Shown here: piece by piece, positions 23,347 through 33,116 of the stretch
Position numbering within the stretch: position 1 is the stretch's first letter
Layout of the letters: each line of letters starts with the position of its first letter
Assembly (NCBI GenBank): GCA_017430725.1
Contig: JAFRMK010000006.1
Location: forward strand, 1 to 64,000
Reading direction: 5' to 3'
Length of the DNA stretch: 64,000 bases
From: Candidatus Saccharimonadota bacterium
Lineage (GTDB): Bacteria > Patescibacteriota > Saccharimonadia > Saccharimonadales > Saccharimonadaceae
Program-made: the position numbers and the translations under genes
The notes under the pieces: generated by a model
The model's database searches: none
What the model was told of the DNA's origin: nothing
Seen by the model: the letters and a program-made list of their open reading frames with translations, nothing else

Positions 23347-24546
23347 ATGAGAATAACTAAAACGAGAGGCAATCTCCCGTTATTTATCCTCGGACTTGTG
23401 ATTGTGGCATTGTTTTTTGGAATATACGCAAAACAACAATCTCTCAGCGCAAGTGCCGTAATGAATTTTGCTTCTACAGATGACGCCGGCGATGCGCATT
23501 TTGTCACGATTTTTGATAATGGCGAAAAAACCGTCTTGCGCAGCTCCGCCGAAACGGTACGCGAGGTACTGGAGCGCGCCGACATTGCCTACGACTCAGA
23601 CGACAAAGTCGAACCAAGCCTTGATGAAAAAATCACTGAAGACAATTTTAATATCAACATCTACCGCGCACGTGAGCTGGTAGTGATTGACGGCACAAAA
23701 GAAATGTTTGTCCGGACGCCTTCCACGGACCTTGAAATGATTGCTACGGATGCGGGCGTCAAACTTTTGCCAGCCGACCGCGTCGAGCTTGTCGCATATG
23801 ATAAGTTTATGGAAACCGGTATGCGCAACGCCTATCGCGTGGTGCGTGCCAAGACCGTAAACCTCGACTTTAACGGCAAAGTCAGCGCCATTCGCACTCA
23901 GGCCAAGACAGTTTCTGAGTTCTTGGCGGAGCAGAACATCGACGCAAATCCAGCAATCAATTGGGTCTCGCTTTCGACCGATACGGCAATCACCGATAAT
24001 CTGGCTTTGGCCGTCTATCTCCAAGGTAAACATACTATCACGCTCGAAGAAGAAATCCCATTCGCCGAAACCGTTACGCAAGATTTCTCGCTTAATTATG
24101 GCACTCGCAATGTGACCAAAGCGGGCGTGCCGGGCAAGAAAAACGTCGTCTACGAAGTCGAAATGCATGACGGCGTGATTCTCTCCAAAGAATTCATCTC
24201 CGAGGTCATCGTCAGCGAGCCAATCGGACAAGAGGTTACTGTTGGCATGAAGCTGGATCTTCCGGCCGGTTCGCACGAAGACTGGATGGCGCAAGCCGGC
24301 ATCGCCGCTTCGGATTATGGCTATGTCAACTTTATCATCTCGCATGAATCGGGTTGGCGTACCACCGCCTCGAATGGCCGCTACTATGGCCTATACCAAA
24401 CCAGTCTTGGCCGCTTGCAAAGCGACTGTCCGAACTGGCAGAACGACCCGGTTTGTCAGCTTCGCAGCGCAACGGCATACGCCAATGGTCGCTACGGTGG
24501 TTGGGAAAATGCTTACCACAGATGGCAGGCGCAACACTGGTGGTAG
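23347..24546 (+). CDS. Rpf-like cell-wall hydrolase: DUF348, G5 and lysozyme-like domains
   Basis: A 399-residue exported protein. It has one N-terminal membrane helix or signal (10-30), two DUF348 units (about 45-125 and 170-235), a G5 domain (about 235-310, ITLEEEIPFAETVTQDFSLN) and a C-terminal transglycosylase-like domain (about 315-399) with probable catalytic Glu in ISHESGW and two Cys. The build is that of YabE or resuscitation-promoting factors that cut peptidoglycan glycan. It may act in self wall remodelling or on the host wall. ATG at 23347 follows AGAAGG. rsmA starts 3 nt after the stop. Confidence 0.9.
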   Translation: MRITKTRGNLPLFILGLVIVALFFGIYAKQQSLSASAVMNFASTDDAGDAHFVTIFDNGEKTVLRSSAETVREVLERADIAYDSDDKVEPSLDEKITEDNFNINIYRARELVVIDGTKEMFVRTPSTDLEMIATDAGVKLLPADRVELVAYDKFMETGMRNAYRVVRAKTVNLDFNGKVSAIRTQAKTVSEFLAEQNIDANPAINWVSLSTDTAITDNLALAVYLQGKHTITLEEEIPFAETVTQDFSLNYGTRNVTKAGVPGKKNVVYEVEMHDGVILSKEFISEVIVSEPIGQEVTVGMKLDLPAGSHEDWMAQAGIAASDYGYVNFIISHESGWRTTASNGRYYGLYQTSLGRLQSDCPNWQNDPVCQLRSATAYANGRYGGWENAYHRWQAQHWW

Positions 24547-24549
24547 GCC

Positions 24550-25320
24550 ATGAAAAATCGCAAATCTCTCGGACAGCATTGGCTGAAAGACCGTGACATT
24601 TTGCTCGATATTGCCGATTTAGCAAGCAGTGAATTGTCCGACACAGTGCTCGAAATCGGGCCAGGTCTCGGAACGTTGACCTCTGCCTTATTCCAGTTCT
24701 TCGAGCGAGTAGTGGCAGTTGAGCTAGACGACCACTTGGCGGCGAATTTACCAAAATCATTCCCCGGCAAACGACTGCAGGTCATCAACCAGGACATCCT
24801 TTCACTTGACCTAAGTACTATTGACATACCAAGAAAATATGTTGTAGCAGGAAATATCCCATATTACATTACGGCGCCAATTATCCAAAAATTTCTCCAG
24901 GCACCCCAGAAACCGGAGAAAATTGTCTTACTAATGCAAAAAGAAGTCGCCGAGCGCCTGACTGCTTCCCCCGGGAACTATTCTGTGCTGGGTCTTTCTG
25001 CCCAGATTTACGCCGACGTCAGTGCTGGCCCCGTCGTAAAACGCGAATTTTTCACGCCACCACCCAAAGTCGATAGCCAGGTCGTTGTCCTGAGGCCACT
25101 CGCCAAAGCTCGCGCCAACGAGTCGACGCTTGCACTCATCAAGCTGGGTTTTTCGTCACCGCGTAAAAAACTGATTTCAAACCTGTCTGCCGCCACACAT
25201 CTGCCAAAAACGCAACTTCTTGAGGCTTTCGAGCAGTGCGAGATTGACGCCAATGTGCGCCCGGCAAATCTTGGCATCTCAGACTGGTGCAAACTTGAAA
25301 AAACCATCAAAACTAGTTAA
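24550..25320 (+). CDS. rsmA: 16S rRNA dimethyladenosine transferase RsmA
   Basis: A 256-residue KsgA enzyme that dimethylates two adjacent adenines near the 3' end of 16S rRNA. Evidence: KSLGQHWLKDRDIL at the start, SAM site VLEIGPGLGTLT, AVELDDHLA, and the catalytic VAGNIPYYITAPIIQ. The C-terminal small domain (PRKKLISNLSA) is complete. In the usual motif FLxD the Phe is Trp here (HWLKD). It is 3 nt after the Rpf-like gene and likely in its operon. Confidence 0.96.
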   Translation: MKNRKSLGQHWLKDRDILLDIADLASSELSDTVLEIGPGLGTLTSALFQFFERVVAVELDDHLAANLPKSFPGKRLQVINQDILSLDLSTIDIPRKYVVAGNIPYYITAPIIQKFLQAPQKPEKIVLLMQKEVAERLTASPGNYSVLGLSAQIYADVSAGPVVKREFFTPPPKVDSQVVVLRPLAKARANESTLALIKLGFSSPRKKLISNLSAATHLPKTQLLEAFEQCEIDANVRPANLGISDWCKLEKTIKTS

Positions 25321-25364
25321 AATAAACATAACCGCTATTACATAAAAGCAATTGGAGATTATTT

Positions 25365-25952
25365 ATGGCGCCAAACGATACCAACCCAAACCTTGACAAT
25401 GCTGGGGCGACCCCAGAGCCAAAGGCCGAGCCGATTCTCGATGTCGACGCAATTAACGAAGCCGTCACCGCATCGGTCAATAACGAAATTAACCAACAGA
25501 CCCCTGCGGCCGAGCCGGAAGCCGAGAGCGTGACTATCGAGGCCAATCCAGAATCGGTCAATATTGATGCCACCCCTGTCGCAGACGAAGCTCCGGCTGA
25601 AACTCCGGCCGAAGAGCCGATTGGCGGCGCCATTGATTTCGATGCCAAGCCCGAAAATTTGGCCAGTGAAACGCCAAATCTTGAATCGAGTGCGCCAATC
25701 GCTCCAGAAACTCCGGAAACATCGAGCGAAAAGCCAGAGACTCCCGGCGCCGAACAGCCTAGCTTTGTCGATGGCGACCTTGCCGACAATGACGCCAAAC
25801 CCGCAGAGGCCGCAGAGCCACCAGTTGTTGCGGAGAACGTCGTGACTGCTCCTGGCGCCAAAAAGACCAACCGCAATCTCTTCATCGCTTTGGCCGGTGT
25901 TGCCGTCTTGGCCATTGTCATCATTGCCATCATCGTCATCATTTCGATGTAA
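25365..25952 (+). CDS. Pro/Glu/Ala-rich tail-anchored membrane protein
   Basis: A 195-residue low-complexity protein. Residues 1-165 are rich in Pro, Glu, Ala, Asp and Asn with no Cys, and likely disordered. Residues 170-194 form one hydrophobic helix (LFIALAGVAVLAIVIIAIIV) at the very C-terminus after KKTNRN. The orientation would leave the acidic part in the cytoplasm if inserted as a tail anchor. ATG follows a weak GGAGATT. I recognise no family. metG starts 30 nt on. Confidence 0.65.
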   Translation: MAPNDTNPNLDNAGATPEPKAEPILDVDAINEAVTASVNNEINQQTPAAEPEAESVTIEANPESVNIDATPVADEAPAETPAEEPIGGAIDFDAKPENLASETPNLESSAPIAPETPETSSEKPETPGAEQPSFVDGDLADNDAKPAEAAEPPVVAENVVTAPGAKKTNRNLFIALAGVAVLAIVIIAIIVIISM

Positions 25953-25982
25953 GTCTCCTCTTGAGGTGTTATAATATCTCCT

Positions 25983-27392
25983 ATGGACGAGATATATATC
26001 ACTACCGCTATTCCATATGTCAACGGAAAGCCGCATCTTGGCCATGCCATTGACTATCTTTTCGCCGACGTATTGCGACGTTATATGATTTTGACGGGCA
26101 AAAAAGTTCGCTTGCAAGTTGGCACAGACGAACACGGCAGCAAAATTTACAAAACCGCCCAAGCTCAAGGTCTTGCGACGCAGGAATTCGTCGATCAGAA
26201 CGCCAAAAAATTTGCCGATTTCATTCATTCGCTCGGTGTCGAGTATACGGATTTTATCCGCACCACAGACCCCGACCACGAGCGGCGTACCCAAGAAATC
26301 TGGCGTCGGCTCAGTGACTATATCTACAAGGCAAATTATGAAGGCTGGTATTGCGAGGGATGCGAAGGCTTTGTCTCGGAAAAAGAATATGCCGAGAACC
26401 ACGGCAACTGTCCCGACCACAAAAAACCCTACACCCGGCTAAGCGAAGAAAACTACTATCTGCGCATTTCGGCTTTCAAAGAACGCATTCGCGCGGCCAT
26501 TGAGGCCGATGAGCTAAAAATTACGCCAGCGTTCCGCAAAAAAGAATTCCTGAATTTGTTGGCCGACATGCCCGACGTCTCAATTTCTCGCCCCAAAGAG
26601 CAAGTTGCGTGGGGTACCACCGTTCCAGGAGACGATTCGCAGGTCATGTACGTTTGGATTGACGCGCTGTCAAACTATATCACCGTGCTCGGCTACCCAG
26701 ATAACGACATTTCTGACTACTGGCCGGCTCACACCCAAATTGTCGGTAAAGACATTCTGCGTTTTCATGCTGGTCTTTGGCCCGCCATCCTGTTGGGACT
26801 CGGATTGCCGCTCCCGAAGAATCTCTTAGCGCACGGCTTTATCACCGTTAATGGCGAGAAAATGTCAAAATCCGTCGGAAACGTTGTCGACCCCAATGAG
26901 ATTCTTACCAAACATGGGTTGATGGCATTCCGCTATTATTTCCTGCGCCACGCTTCGAGCACCGATGACTCCGATTTCAGTTGGGAAAAATACGAAGCCG
27001 CCTACAATGAGCTTGCCAATGATCTCGGCAATCTTGTTCAACGTTTGGCAACACTTTGCAAACGACAATCGCTTGGCCAAATTGATGTTCGTCCGGTACT
27101 CTTCCACGATTTTGACTCCAGTATGAAAAAATACGATTTCAGCGGTGCTTTCGACCAAATCTGGGCAGTCATTCAGTCGCTCAACAAGCGCATCGACGAA
27201 AAGAAGCCTTGGGCGCTCGCCAAAACGAACCCCGTCGCCGCGACCGAAGAGCTGAAATACTTGGCCGGCACGCTGCTTGGTCTGTGTCCACAGCTGAGCA
27301 TCTTTTTACCCGACACTGCTTCGGCTATCATGGGCATCTTCAGCGCCCCGAGCATTGAAGCTCCCGAGACCCCACTGTTTCCCAAAAACTAA
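25983..27392 (+). CDS. metG: Methionyl-tRNA synthetase
   Basis: A 469-residue class I synthetase. The HIGH motif is HLGH (in NGKPHLGHA) and KMSKS is present as EKMSKSVGN. The connective domain has a zinc knuckle CEGCEGF..C..H. The anticodon-binding helical domain ends at about residue 465, with no C-terminal EMAP-like tRNA-binding domain, making it short. A TATAAT box (25970-25975) lies 7 nt before ATG, so it is probably leaderless. Its 3' end overlaps the convergent LTA-synthase-like gene by 4 nt. Confidence 0.97.
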   Translation: MDEIYITTAIPYVNGKPHLGHAIDYLFADVLRRYMILTGKKVRLQVGTDEHGSKIYKTAQAQGLATQEFVDQNAKKFADFIHSLGVEYTDFIRTTDPDHERRTQEIWRRLSDYIYKANYEGWYCEGCEGFVSEKEYAENHGNCPDHKKPYTRLSEENYYLRISAFKERIRAAIEADELKITPAFRKKEFLNLLADMPDVSISRPKEQVAWGTTVPGDDSQVMYVWIDALSNYITVLGYPDNDISDYWPAHTQIVGKDILRFHAGLWPAILLGLGLPLPKNLLAHGFITVNGEKMSKSVGNVVDPNEILTKHGLMAFRYYFLRHASSTDDSDFSWEKYEAAYNELANDLGNLVQRLATLCKRQSLGQIDVRPVLFHDFDSSMKKYDFSGAFDQIWAVIQSLNKRIDEKKPWALAKTNPVAATEELKYLAGTLLGLCPQLSIFLPDTASAIMGIFSAPSIEAPETPLFPKN

Positions 27393-29248
27393 TCGTTCAT
27401 CCAGTATTTTTTGCCACTCAGCAAATCGTAAGTTGTCAGCTCGTAATATTTTAGTGTTTTGGTGGCGGGAGGCGCGCCGCCGTCCAAGTAGGTCTCCGCC
27501 AAAATTGGTGCCGTAGTGCAGACATCGTCTAATAGATAATAAAGTGGCGCTTTCTGGTAATTGAAGGTATTGAACAAAGTATTGACCATGCAGTTTGGCG
27601 TGGTGGTCGGCAGGCTGTTGCTCTCAAAACGATAATCGAAATTGGCATAGATAAGATACGGCGTAACACGCGACAAGTCGCGTACTTTTTTATCTTCATT
27701 GTGATTGGTCAAGTCAAACAAGCCGGCAGAGTGGTCGCCAAAGAAAAGCATCACGACTTTTTTATCAAGTTGGTCGAGCTGCTTGATGAAGTTCCCCAGC
27801 GCTATATCAGAAGTGTGCAGGCTTTGATAATACGTCGCAATTGACGCCTTGTGTTCATCGTCCACGGCATCGCTCGTGATTTCGAACTGAGTCTCTTCGT
27901 AAATATCAGGCGGGTAGGGCGTATGGTTTTGCATCGTAATCAGCGCCACTACCTGATTCTTCGGCGTACTCTCCAGCAAGTCGAACGCCTCGGCATAGGC
28001 CGATGCGTCGTTTATATACTCAGAGTTGCCGTCGTGCTCCTGGTGTTTCATCTCGATTTCGCTGATAAAGCCCTGAAAACCCTCATTTGCCAGTGCAATG
28101 TTGCGCTTGTACATACCGCTGTTGTATGGGTGGATAGCCGTGGTCGCATAGCCTTTCTCAGCAAAAGTTCTCGCAATTGACGGAATTTCGCCCGCTCGTG
28201 GGATCAAGGAAGTGTAGGGTACCGTGTTTACCCAATAATTTGTCATGCCGGTCAGTGTCTCAAACTCAATATTCGCCGTTCCACCCCCATAATCCAGGCT
28301 ATACATCAGCCCATGCGGATATTTTCGCTCCAAGTTGTGCAGGTTCGGCATAATATCGCCGCCGCTGTGAGGGTAGTACTCTTGGAATTTCAGGCCCTGA
28401 AACTCAACCGTTGGATCGAACAGCGATTCATTCAAGACAATCACGAAGCTCACATCCTCGTCTGCGGCCGAAACGCGCTCGCGATTTTCTGCATCCGCGA
28501 TTGCTGCATAGCGCGTCTTGGCCTCGCTAATCATCTCTTCGCTATAACCGGCCGGCTCCGTCAACTGTAGTTTTTGCAGGTTATACAAAAAACCCAAAAT
28601 GAAGCCATTATCGCTGTAATTGCGGTTTTGATTCCAAGCGGTGAAGTGTGTGCCAAGAAAGTTTGGCGTATAACGTTGACCGTCCGTGTGTCGGGCAAAA
28701 TCCGTACTGCATATCAGCAGTAGCGTCGCAATGACCAAAGTCACTGCACGTTCTGTCAGCAAGCGCCGACGGACCGTTTCGCGCCCAAACCACTTTTCGC
28801 TCTGGCGCTGCACGATGCGACCCAACAACAAGAACAAAATCCACGCCAGTGCAATTGCTAGCACCATACGAACCACCGAGCCCATATCAACGAATTTTGA
28901 GAGCGCCGAAGCCTGGCTCGCCAGCTGAAAATCTTCCGGTAAAATCGGCGTTCCGCGAGAATTGTATTTATTGATATGCACATAGGTCAGGATAGTCAGA
29001 AAAGTCCACATCAGTCCAACCGTTGCGGCCGGTCGGCGCACGCACGCCCAAATCACATACAGCGCCAGCATCATCAAATAGGCGTTGAACAAGAAGGCCA
29101 GCGGGCTACCAAACACGAAGCGCCAGGTATACTCCCATACATGGATATAGTAACGATACTCTAGAAAAATCGTCAGCAAAATGGCCGATATCGCAAAAAA
29201 TGCTAATCGCGCCAGGCGCCTGCGACTGGTTTTCTTGAGTTTTTTCAC
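27389..29248 (-). CDS. LTA-synthase/sulfatase-family membrane enzyme
   Basis: About 619 residues. Five N-terminal membrane helices (about 8-205) are followed by an extracellular alkaline-phosphatase-fold domain. YGGGTANIEFETLTG carries the probable catalytic Thr, AIHPYNSGMYKRN resembles the substrate-binding loop, and FFGDHSAG supplies metal ligands. LtaS transfers glycerol-phosphate onto lipoteichoic acid; related enzymes modify other wall polymers, so the product is uncertain. The frame opens at 29305, but GTG at 29248 sits 6 nt after TACAAT, supporting a leaderless start. Confidence 0.88.
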   Translation of the reverse strand: MKKLKKTSRRRLARLAFFAISAILLTIFLEYRYYIHVWEYTWRFVFGSPLAFLFNAYLMMLALYVIWACVRRPAATVGLMWTFLTILTYVHINKYNSRGTPILPEDFQLASQASALSKFVDMGSVVRMVLAIALAWILFLLLGRIVQRQSEKWFGRETVRRRLLTERAVTLVIATLLLICSTDFARHTDGQRYTPNFLGTHFTAWNQNRNYSDNGFILGFLYNLQKLQLTEPAGYSEEMISEAKTRYAAIADAENRERVSAADEDVSFVIVLNESLFDPTVEFQGLKFQEYYPHSGGDIMPNLHNLERKYPHGLMYSLDYGGGTANIEFETLTGMTNYWVNTVPYTSLIPRAGEIPSIARTFAEKGYATTAIHPYNSGMYKRNIALANEGFQGFISEIEMKHQEHDGNSEYINDASAYAEAFDLLESTPKNQVVALITMQNHTPYPPDIYEETQFEITSDAVDDEHKASIATYYQSLHTSDIALGNFIKQLDQLDKKVVMLFFGDHSAGLFDLTNHNEDKKVRDLSRVTPYLIYANFDYRFESNSLPTTTPNCMVNTLFNTFNYQKAPLYYLLDDVCTTAPILAETYLDGGAPPATKTLKYYELTTYDLLSGKKYWMND

Positions 29249-29417
29249 TCCTATATTGTAGCATGGCATCAAAAACATTAAGCTTATGCTTGGCCACGCC
29301 ACCACCGTCTTTCATAATAAGTTCATGTTCCGCCGCGTAAGTATTTCAGTCGTATCGGTATCGGCCGCCTGAGGCCTAGTTTTCGGCGCCATTTGCACCT
29401 GACTACTTCGGCTGGAC

Positions 29418-30785
29418 TTGACGGCCTTTTGGGTTCTTTGGGTGCTTTCGGCGGCATGTTTATTTTTGGCGCTACTGTTGCGCACGTTTTGTCGTGCCGT
29501 TTTGGCGTTTTCTGCTGGCGTTTTATGTAGTCTCGCACGCCTTTCGCCAATTATCGCAGAAGCAAATTTTGCAAATTCTTTGGTCGGACAAGAACTTCAA
29601 CTATCCGGCATTATCGCTACTGACCCGAAAGAGCTGGAAAAAGAGACCAGCCTAACCCTTGAGCAAGTTTCGCTCCGCGGCAAAACGCTTGGCGGCCAAC
29701 TCTATGTCAAGATTTCTGGACGCGGCCATCACTTGCAACGTTCCGACCAAATCACCGTACGTGGCAAAGCATTATCGGGTTTCGGGAATTATTATTTGTA
29801 TCTGTGGCATCCAACGGTCGTTTCCGTCAACAAGCCCGATCCGCCCGACCTGGCCTTGCAATTTCGGCAGTTTCTGTCGCGCAAGCTTAGTGCTGCCATC
29901 ACCTCCGAAGATGCCGCTTCGCTCGCAATGGGATTTTTGTTGGGCGAAAAAGTCACCATGTCGGATGAACTTACCGCCAACTTGCGTCAGGCTGGACTTG
30001 CGCACGTTGTTGTCGCTTCGGGCTTCGCATTGTCGGTTCTGGTAAATTTTGCCAAAAAATATGGCCTTCGCGTCTCGCGCGGCGTCGCCTTCTTCGCGTC
30101 AATTTGGCTAATTGCGGCGTTCGTCTCGCTCACTGGATTCAGTGCCAGCCTTTTACGCGCCGGAATTGCCGCGCTGGTCGCACTTTTGGCGTGGTTCGTG
30201 GGGCGAAGGTTTCATCCTGTTCGCCTATTAATTTATGTTGCGGCGCTCAGCGTTTGCATTTCGCCGCACAAGTTTTTCAGCTTGGCTTGGCAGCTATCCT
30301 TCGCCTCGTATGCCGGCATTCTTTTGCTTGAGCCGCTGCTTGCAAAATATCTCTATGGCGATGCGGTACCTTCAAATCTTTCGACCATCGTCCTTGTCTC
30401 CATTTCCGCCCAATTGGCCTGCCTGCCGCTCTCGCTATACTATTTTGGTAGTTTTGCCGTGCTTGGCTTGGCGGCTAACCTATTAGTCACGCCGGTGATT
30501 CCACTCGTAATGCTGCTGGCATTTTTGGTTGGCCTCGGTCTAAAAATACCTTTCGCGGTTTTTGTTTTGCAAAAAATCCTCACCGCGCAATTATGGGTAA
30601 TCAGAGAAATTGGCGAACTGCCCTGGGCGACATACCAAATCGCGCCAGGCCAAGCCGTGTGTCTGTGGCTCTATGTTCCAATTTTGATTTTGTTAGTGGC
30701 GCTCAAGGTCCGCACCAAGCACGCTTTTCGCCCCAGTTACTCGCTGGATAAAAGCCCAGATTATGGTAAAATATTTTCATGCTAG
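29418..30785 (+). CDS. comEC: ComEC-type DNA-uptake channel (short form)
   Basis: A 455-residue multi-spanning membrane protein with a small N-terminal OB-like part (about 50-135) and the competence core (about 150-430): GFLLGEKVTMSDEL, GLAHVVVASGFALSVLV and SLLRAGIAALVALLAWFVGR. It lacks the C-terminal metallo-β-lactamase-like nuclease domain of many ComEC proteins. The start is uncertain: an in-frame TGA lies just upstream and only TTG 29418 or later GTG 29442 are available. tsaE overlaps its 3' end by 7 nt. Confidence 0.88.
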   Translation: MTAFWVLWVLSAACLFLALLLRTFCRAVLAFSAGVLCSLARLSPIIAEANFANSLVGQELQLSGIIATDPKELEKETSLTLEQVSLRGKTLGGQLYVKISGRGHHLQRSDQITVRGKALSGFGNYYLYLWHPTVVSVNKPDPPDLALQFRQFLSRKLSAAITSEDAASLAMGFLLGEKVTMSDELTANLRQAGLAHVVVASGFALSVLVNFAKKYGLRVSRGVAFFASIWLIAAFVSLTGFSASLLRAGIAALVALLAWFVGRRFHPVRLLIYVAALSVCISPHKFFSLAWQLSFASYAGILLLEPLLAKYLYGDAVPSNLSTIVLVSISAQLACLPLSLYYFGSFAVLGLAANLLVTPVIPLVMLLAFLVGLGLKIPFAVFVLQKILTAQLWVIREIGELPWATYQIAPGQAVCLWLYVPILILLVALKVRTKHAFRPSYSLDKSPDYGKIFSC

Positions 30786-31183
30786 TTGATTCCGAACAGG
30801 CAATGCTGAAATTGGGGGCGGATTTTGCCAAGCAACTGCGCGCTCCGGCGCTAATTGAGCTGCTGGGCGACCTCGGCGCCGGCAAGACAACTTTCACGCG
30901 TGGATTGGCGCAAGGACTCGGCGTGACCGACGTTGTTAGCTCTCCCTCGTTTACAATTTCTCGCAACTACCAGGGCGAGAAATATCGCCTGGCGCACTAC
31001 GATTTCTATCGGCTTGCCGACCCCGGCATCATGGCCGAAGATTTACGCGAATCCATCAACGACACCGACACCATCACGGTAATCGAGTGGGGCGCAAGTG
31101 TTCAGGATTTTTTGCCAAAACACCACTACACCGTTTCAATTTCATATCAAGACGAAAAAACGCGCGAGGTGACGATAAGATGA
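30779..31183 (+). CDS. tsaE: tRNA t6A synthesis ATPase TsaE
   Basis: A 134-residue P-loop protein needed, with TsaB, TsaC and TsaD, to make t6A at position 37 of ANN-reading tRNAs. Walker A is GDLGAGKTTFTRGLA; SSPSFTISRNYQG and HYDFYRL are typical, and VIEWGA marks the Walker B region. TAAAAT (30767-30772) sits 6 nt before ATG, so a leaderless start within the 3' end of comEC is likely. Its TGA overlaps the tsaB ATG. Confidence 0.95.
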   Translation: MLVDSEQAMLKLGADFAKQLRAPALIELLGDLGAGKTTFTRGLAQGLGVTDVVSSPSFTISRNYQGEKYRLAHYDFYRLADPGIMAEDLRESINDTDTITVIEWGASVQDFLPKHHYTVSISYQDEKTREVTIR

Positions 31184-31512
31184 GGCTCTACCTCGACTGC
31201 TCAAGCGCAAAAACCATTCTGCGGCTCGACGACGAGCAATTCGAATGGGATTCGGGGCGCAACCTGGCGCGCGATTTGTTGCGATTTATTCACGAACGGC
31301 TTCAGGAAAAACAGGCCGATTGGCGAGATTTAACTGAACTGCATTATTTTGTCGGCCCCGGCAGTTTTACGGGCTTGCGCATTGGCGCTTGCGTCGTCAA
31401 CACTCTCGCCGACCAATTGCACATTCCGATTTTCAACCAACGGGGCGAAAAAATCGCCCTGGCAATTCCGGAATATGGACGTCCCGCAAACATCACGCCT
31501 CCCAAAAAATAA
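31180..31512 (+). CDS. tsaB: TsaB, short form
   Basis: A 110-residue protein. It keeps the N-terminal ASKHA lobe of TsaB: MRLYLDCSSAKTILRLDD and VGPGSFTGLRIG. TsaB is usually about 220-230 residues, so the second lobe is missing or severely reduced. TsaB pairs with TsaD and TsaE. ATG 31180 overlaps the tsaE stop (ATGA), which fixes the start although the frame opens earlier. Either the second lobe is dispensable here or TsaD makes up for it. Confidence 0.88.
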   Translation: MRLYLDCSSAKTILRLDDEQFEWDSGRNLARDLLRFIHERLQEKQADWRDLTELHYFVGPGSFTGLRIGACVVNTLADQLHIPIFNQRGEKIALAIPEYGRPANITPPKK

Positions 31513-31585
31513 GATATCTGTTATAATATAGCTACGGGGGATTTTGATTTATCACTGATTTTAATTACTTATAGAAAGAGGGAAA

Positions 31586-33103
31586 ATGGAGTTTATTCCA
31601 GCGGTTATCGCCCTAGTGCTTGGCGCCGGTGTTGGCGTTGGCGGTTTTCATATCTACAACAAACGCAATGAAAACGGCGGAAAAGACAAAGCAAACGAGC
31701 TGATTCGCAAGGCAAAGCACGAAGCTTCGGAGATTGTCTTGAATGCTAAAAAAGAGGCATCGGACATCAGCTCAAAAAGCCAAAAAGAGGAACACGACCG
31801 ACGCAAGGAGTGGAAGAAAAATGAAACGCGCCTGATTGAACGCGAAGAGGCGCTCGACAAAAAGCTTGACCAGCTCGACAAACGTTCAGAAAACCTGCGC
31901 AAGCAAGAATCCGAGCTGGAGGAGCTGAAAGACGAAGTGCGCGCGATTCGCGGCAAGGCACAGGCCAAGCTGGAAAAAATTGCCGGCTTATCACGCTCAG
32001 ATGCCAAAGCAAAGCTGATGCAAATGACCGAACGTGATATTCGCAACGACCTCAAGGAACTCATTGTCAAAGAGCAAAAAGCCTATAACGACCACATCGA
32101 TGACACGGCCGAGGCAATGTTGTTGACGGCCATGGAGCGCATGTCGTCAGAAGTAACGGCCGACCGTACCGTCACCAGCCTAAAACTTCCGGATGACGAT
32201 ATGAAGGGGCGCATCATCGGCAAAGAAGGGCGCAACATCCAGGCGTTGCAACACGCCACTGGCGTCGATGTTCTGGTGGACGACACGCCGGGCATGGTCG
32301 TATTGAGCAGTTTCGACCCGATTCGTCGCCAGGTTGCACGCTATGCGCTTGAACGCCTCATGAAAGACGGTCGCATCAACCCCTCAAGCATTGAAGATGC
32401 CGTCGCGAAAGCCGAACGTGAAATCGAGAAAGAAGTTGTCCGCGCCGGCGAAGATGCCGCGCGCGAAGTTGGCGTGGTCGGCATCCCGAGCGAAATTCTG
32501 CACCTGCTCGGTGAGCTGAAATTTCGTACGAGCTATGGCCAAAATGTCTTGTTACACTCAATTGAAATGGCCCACATCGCCGGCATGATCGCCGAAGAAA
32601 TTGGTGCCGATGTCCGTATCGCCAAGACTGCCACCCTGTTACACGACATGGGCAAGGCCGTGACGCACAAAATCGAAGGCAAGCACGCCGAAATTGGCGC
32701 GGAGCTTGCGAAGAAGTTTGGCATGGAAGACGAGGTCGTCCACGCGATTGCCGCGCATCACAACGACGTTGAGCCGACCACGCCAGAAGCCATCATCGTG
32801 AAAATTGTTGACGCCATCTCCGCCGCTCGTCCTGGCGCACGCAATGTCTCGGCCGAAAACTTTGCCGAGCGGATGCGCGCACACGAAAATGTCGCCACCA
32901 GTTTCCCCGGCATCGACAAGGCCTACGCTATCTCCGCCGGCCGCGAAATTCGCGTGATTGTTGAGCCGAAGCAAATTGACGATCTGTCCGCCTTGAAACT
33001 CGCCCGCGACATTGCCGACAAAATCGAAGCAACTATGCAATATCCTGGCGTCATCAAAGTGAATGTCATCCGCGAAACTCGCGCCATTGAATACGCAAAA
33101 TAA
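31586..33103 (+). CDS. rny: Ribonuclease Y
   Basis: A 505-residue membrane-anchored endoribonuclease that starts mRNA decay. It has an N-terminal helix (1-24), a long charged coiled coil (about 30-190), a KH domain (about 195-260; GRIIGKEGRNIQALQHATGV) and an HD domain (about 320-420; LLHDMGKA with HHNDVEP). ATG follows GAAAGAGG. The family length is about 510-520, so it is complete. With the HNH and RNase H genes it covers much RNA and DNA turnover in this small genome. Confidence 0.97.
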   Translation: MEFIPAVIALVLGAGVGVGGFHIYNKRNENGGKDKANELIRKAKHEASEIVLNAKKEASDISSKSQKEEHDRRKEWKKNETRLIEREEALDKKLDQLDKRSENLRKQESELEELKDEVRAIRGKAQAKLEKIAGLSRSDAKAKLMQMTERDIRNDLKELIVKEQKAYNDHIDDTAEAMLLTAMERMSSEVTADRTVTSLKLPDDDMKGRIIGKEGRNIQALQHATGVDVLVDDTPGMVVLSSFDPIRRQVARYALERLMKDGRINPSSIEDAVAKAEREIEKEVVRAGEDAAREVGVVGIPSEILHLLGELKFRTSYGQNVLLHSIEMAHIAGMIAEEIGADVRIAKTATLLHDMGKAVTHKIEGKHAEIGAELAKKFGMEDEVVHAIAAHHNDVEPTTPEAIIVKIVDAISAARPGARNVSAENFAERMRAHENVATSFPGIDKAYAISAGREIRVIVEPKQIDDLSALKLARDIADKIEATMQYPGVIKVNVIRETRAIEYAK

Positions 33104-33116
33104 CCCCACCAAGTTT

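Noticed and set aside
25359-26420. 353-codon minus-strand frame
   Set aside because: Antisense to the Pro/Glu/Ala-rich gene and metG; composition is a mirror of their codon bias.
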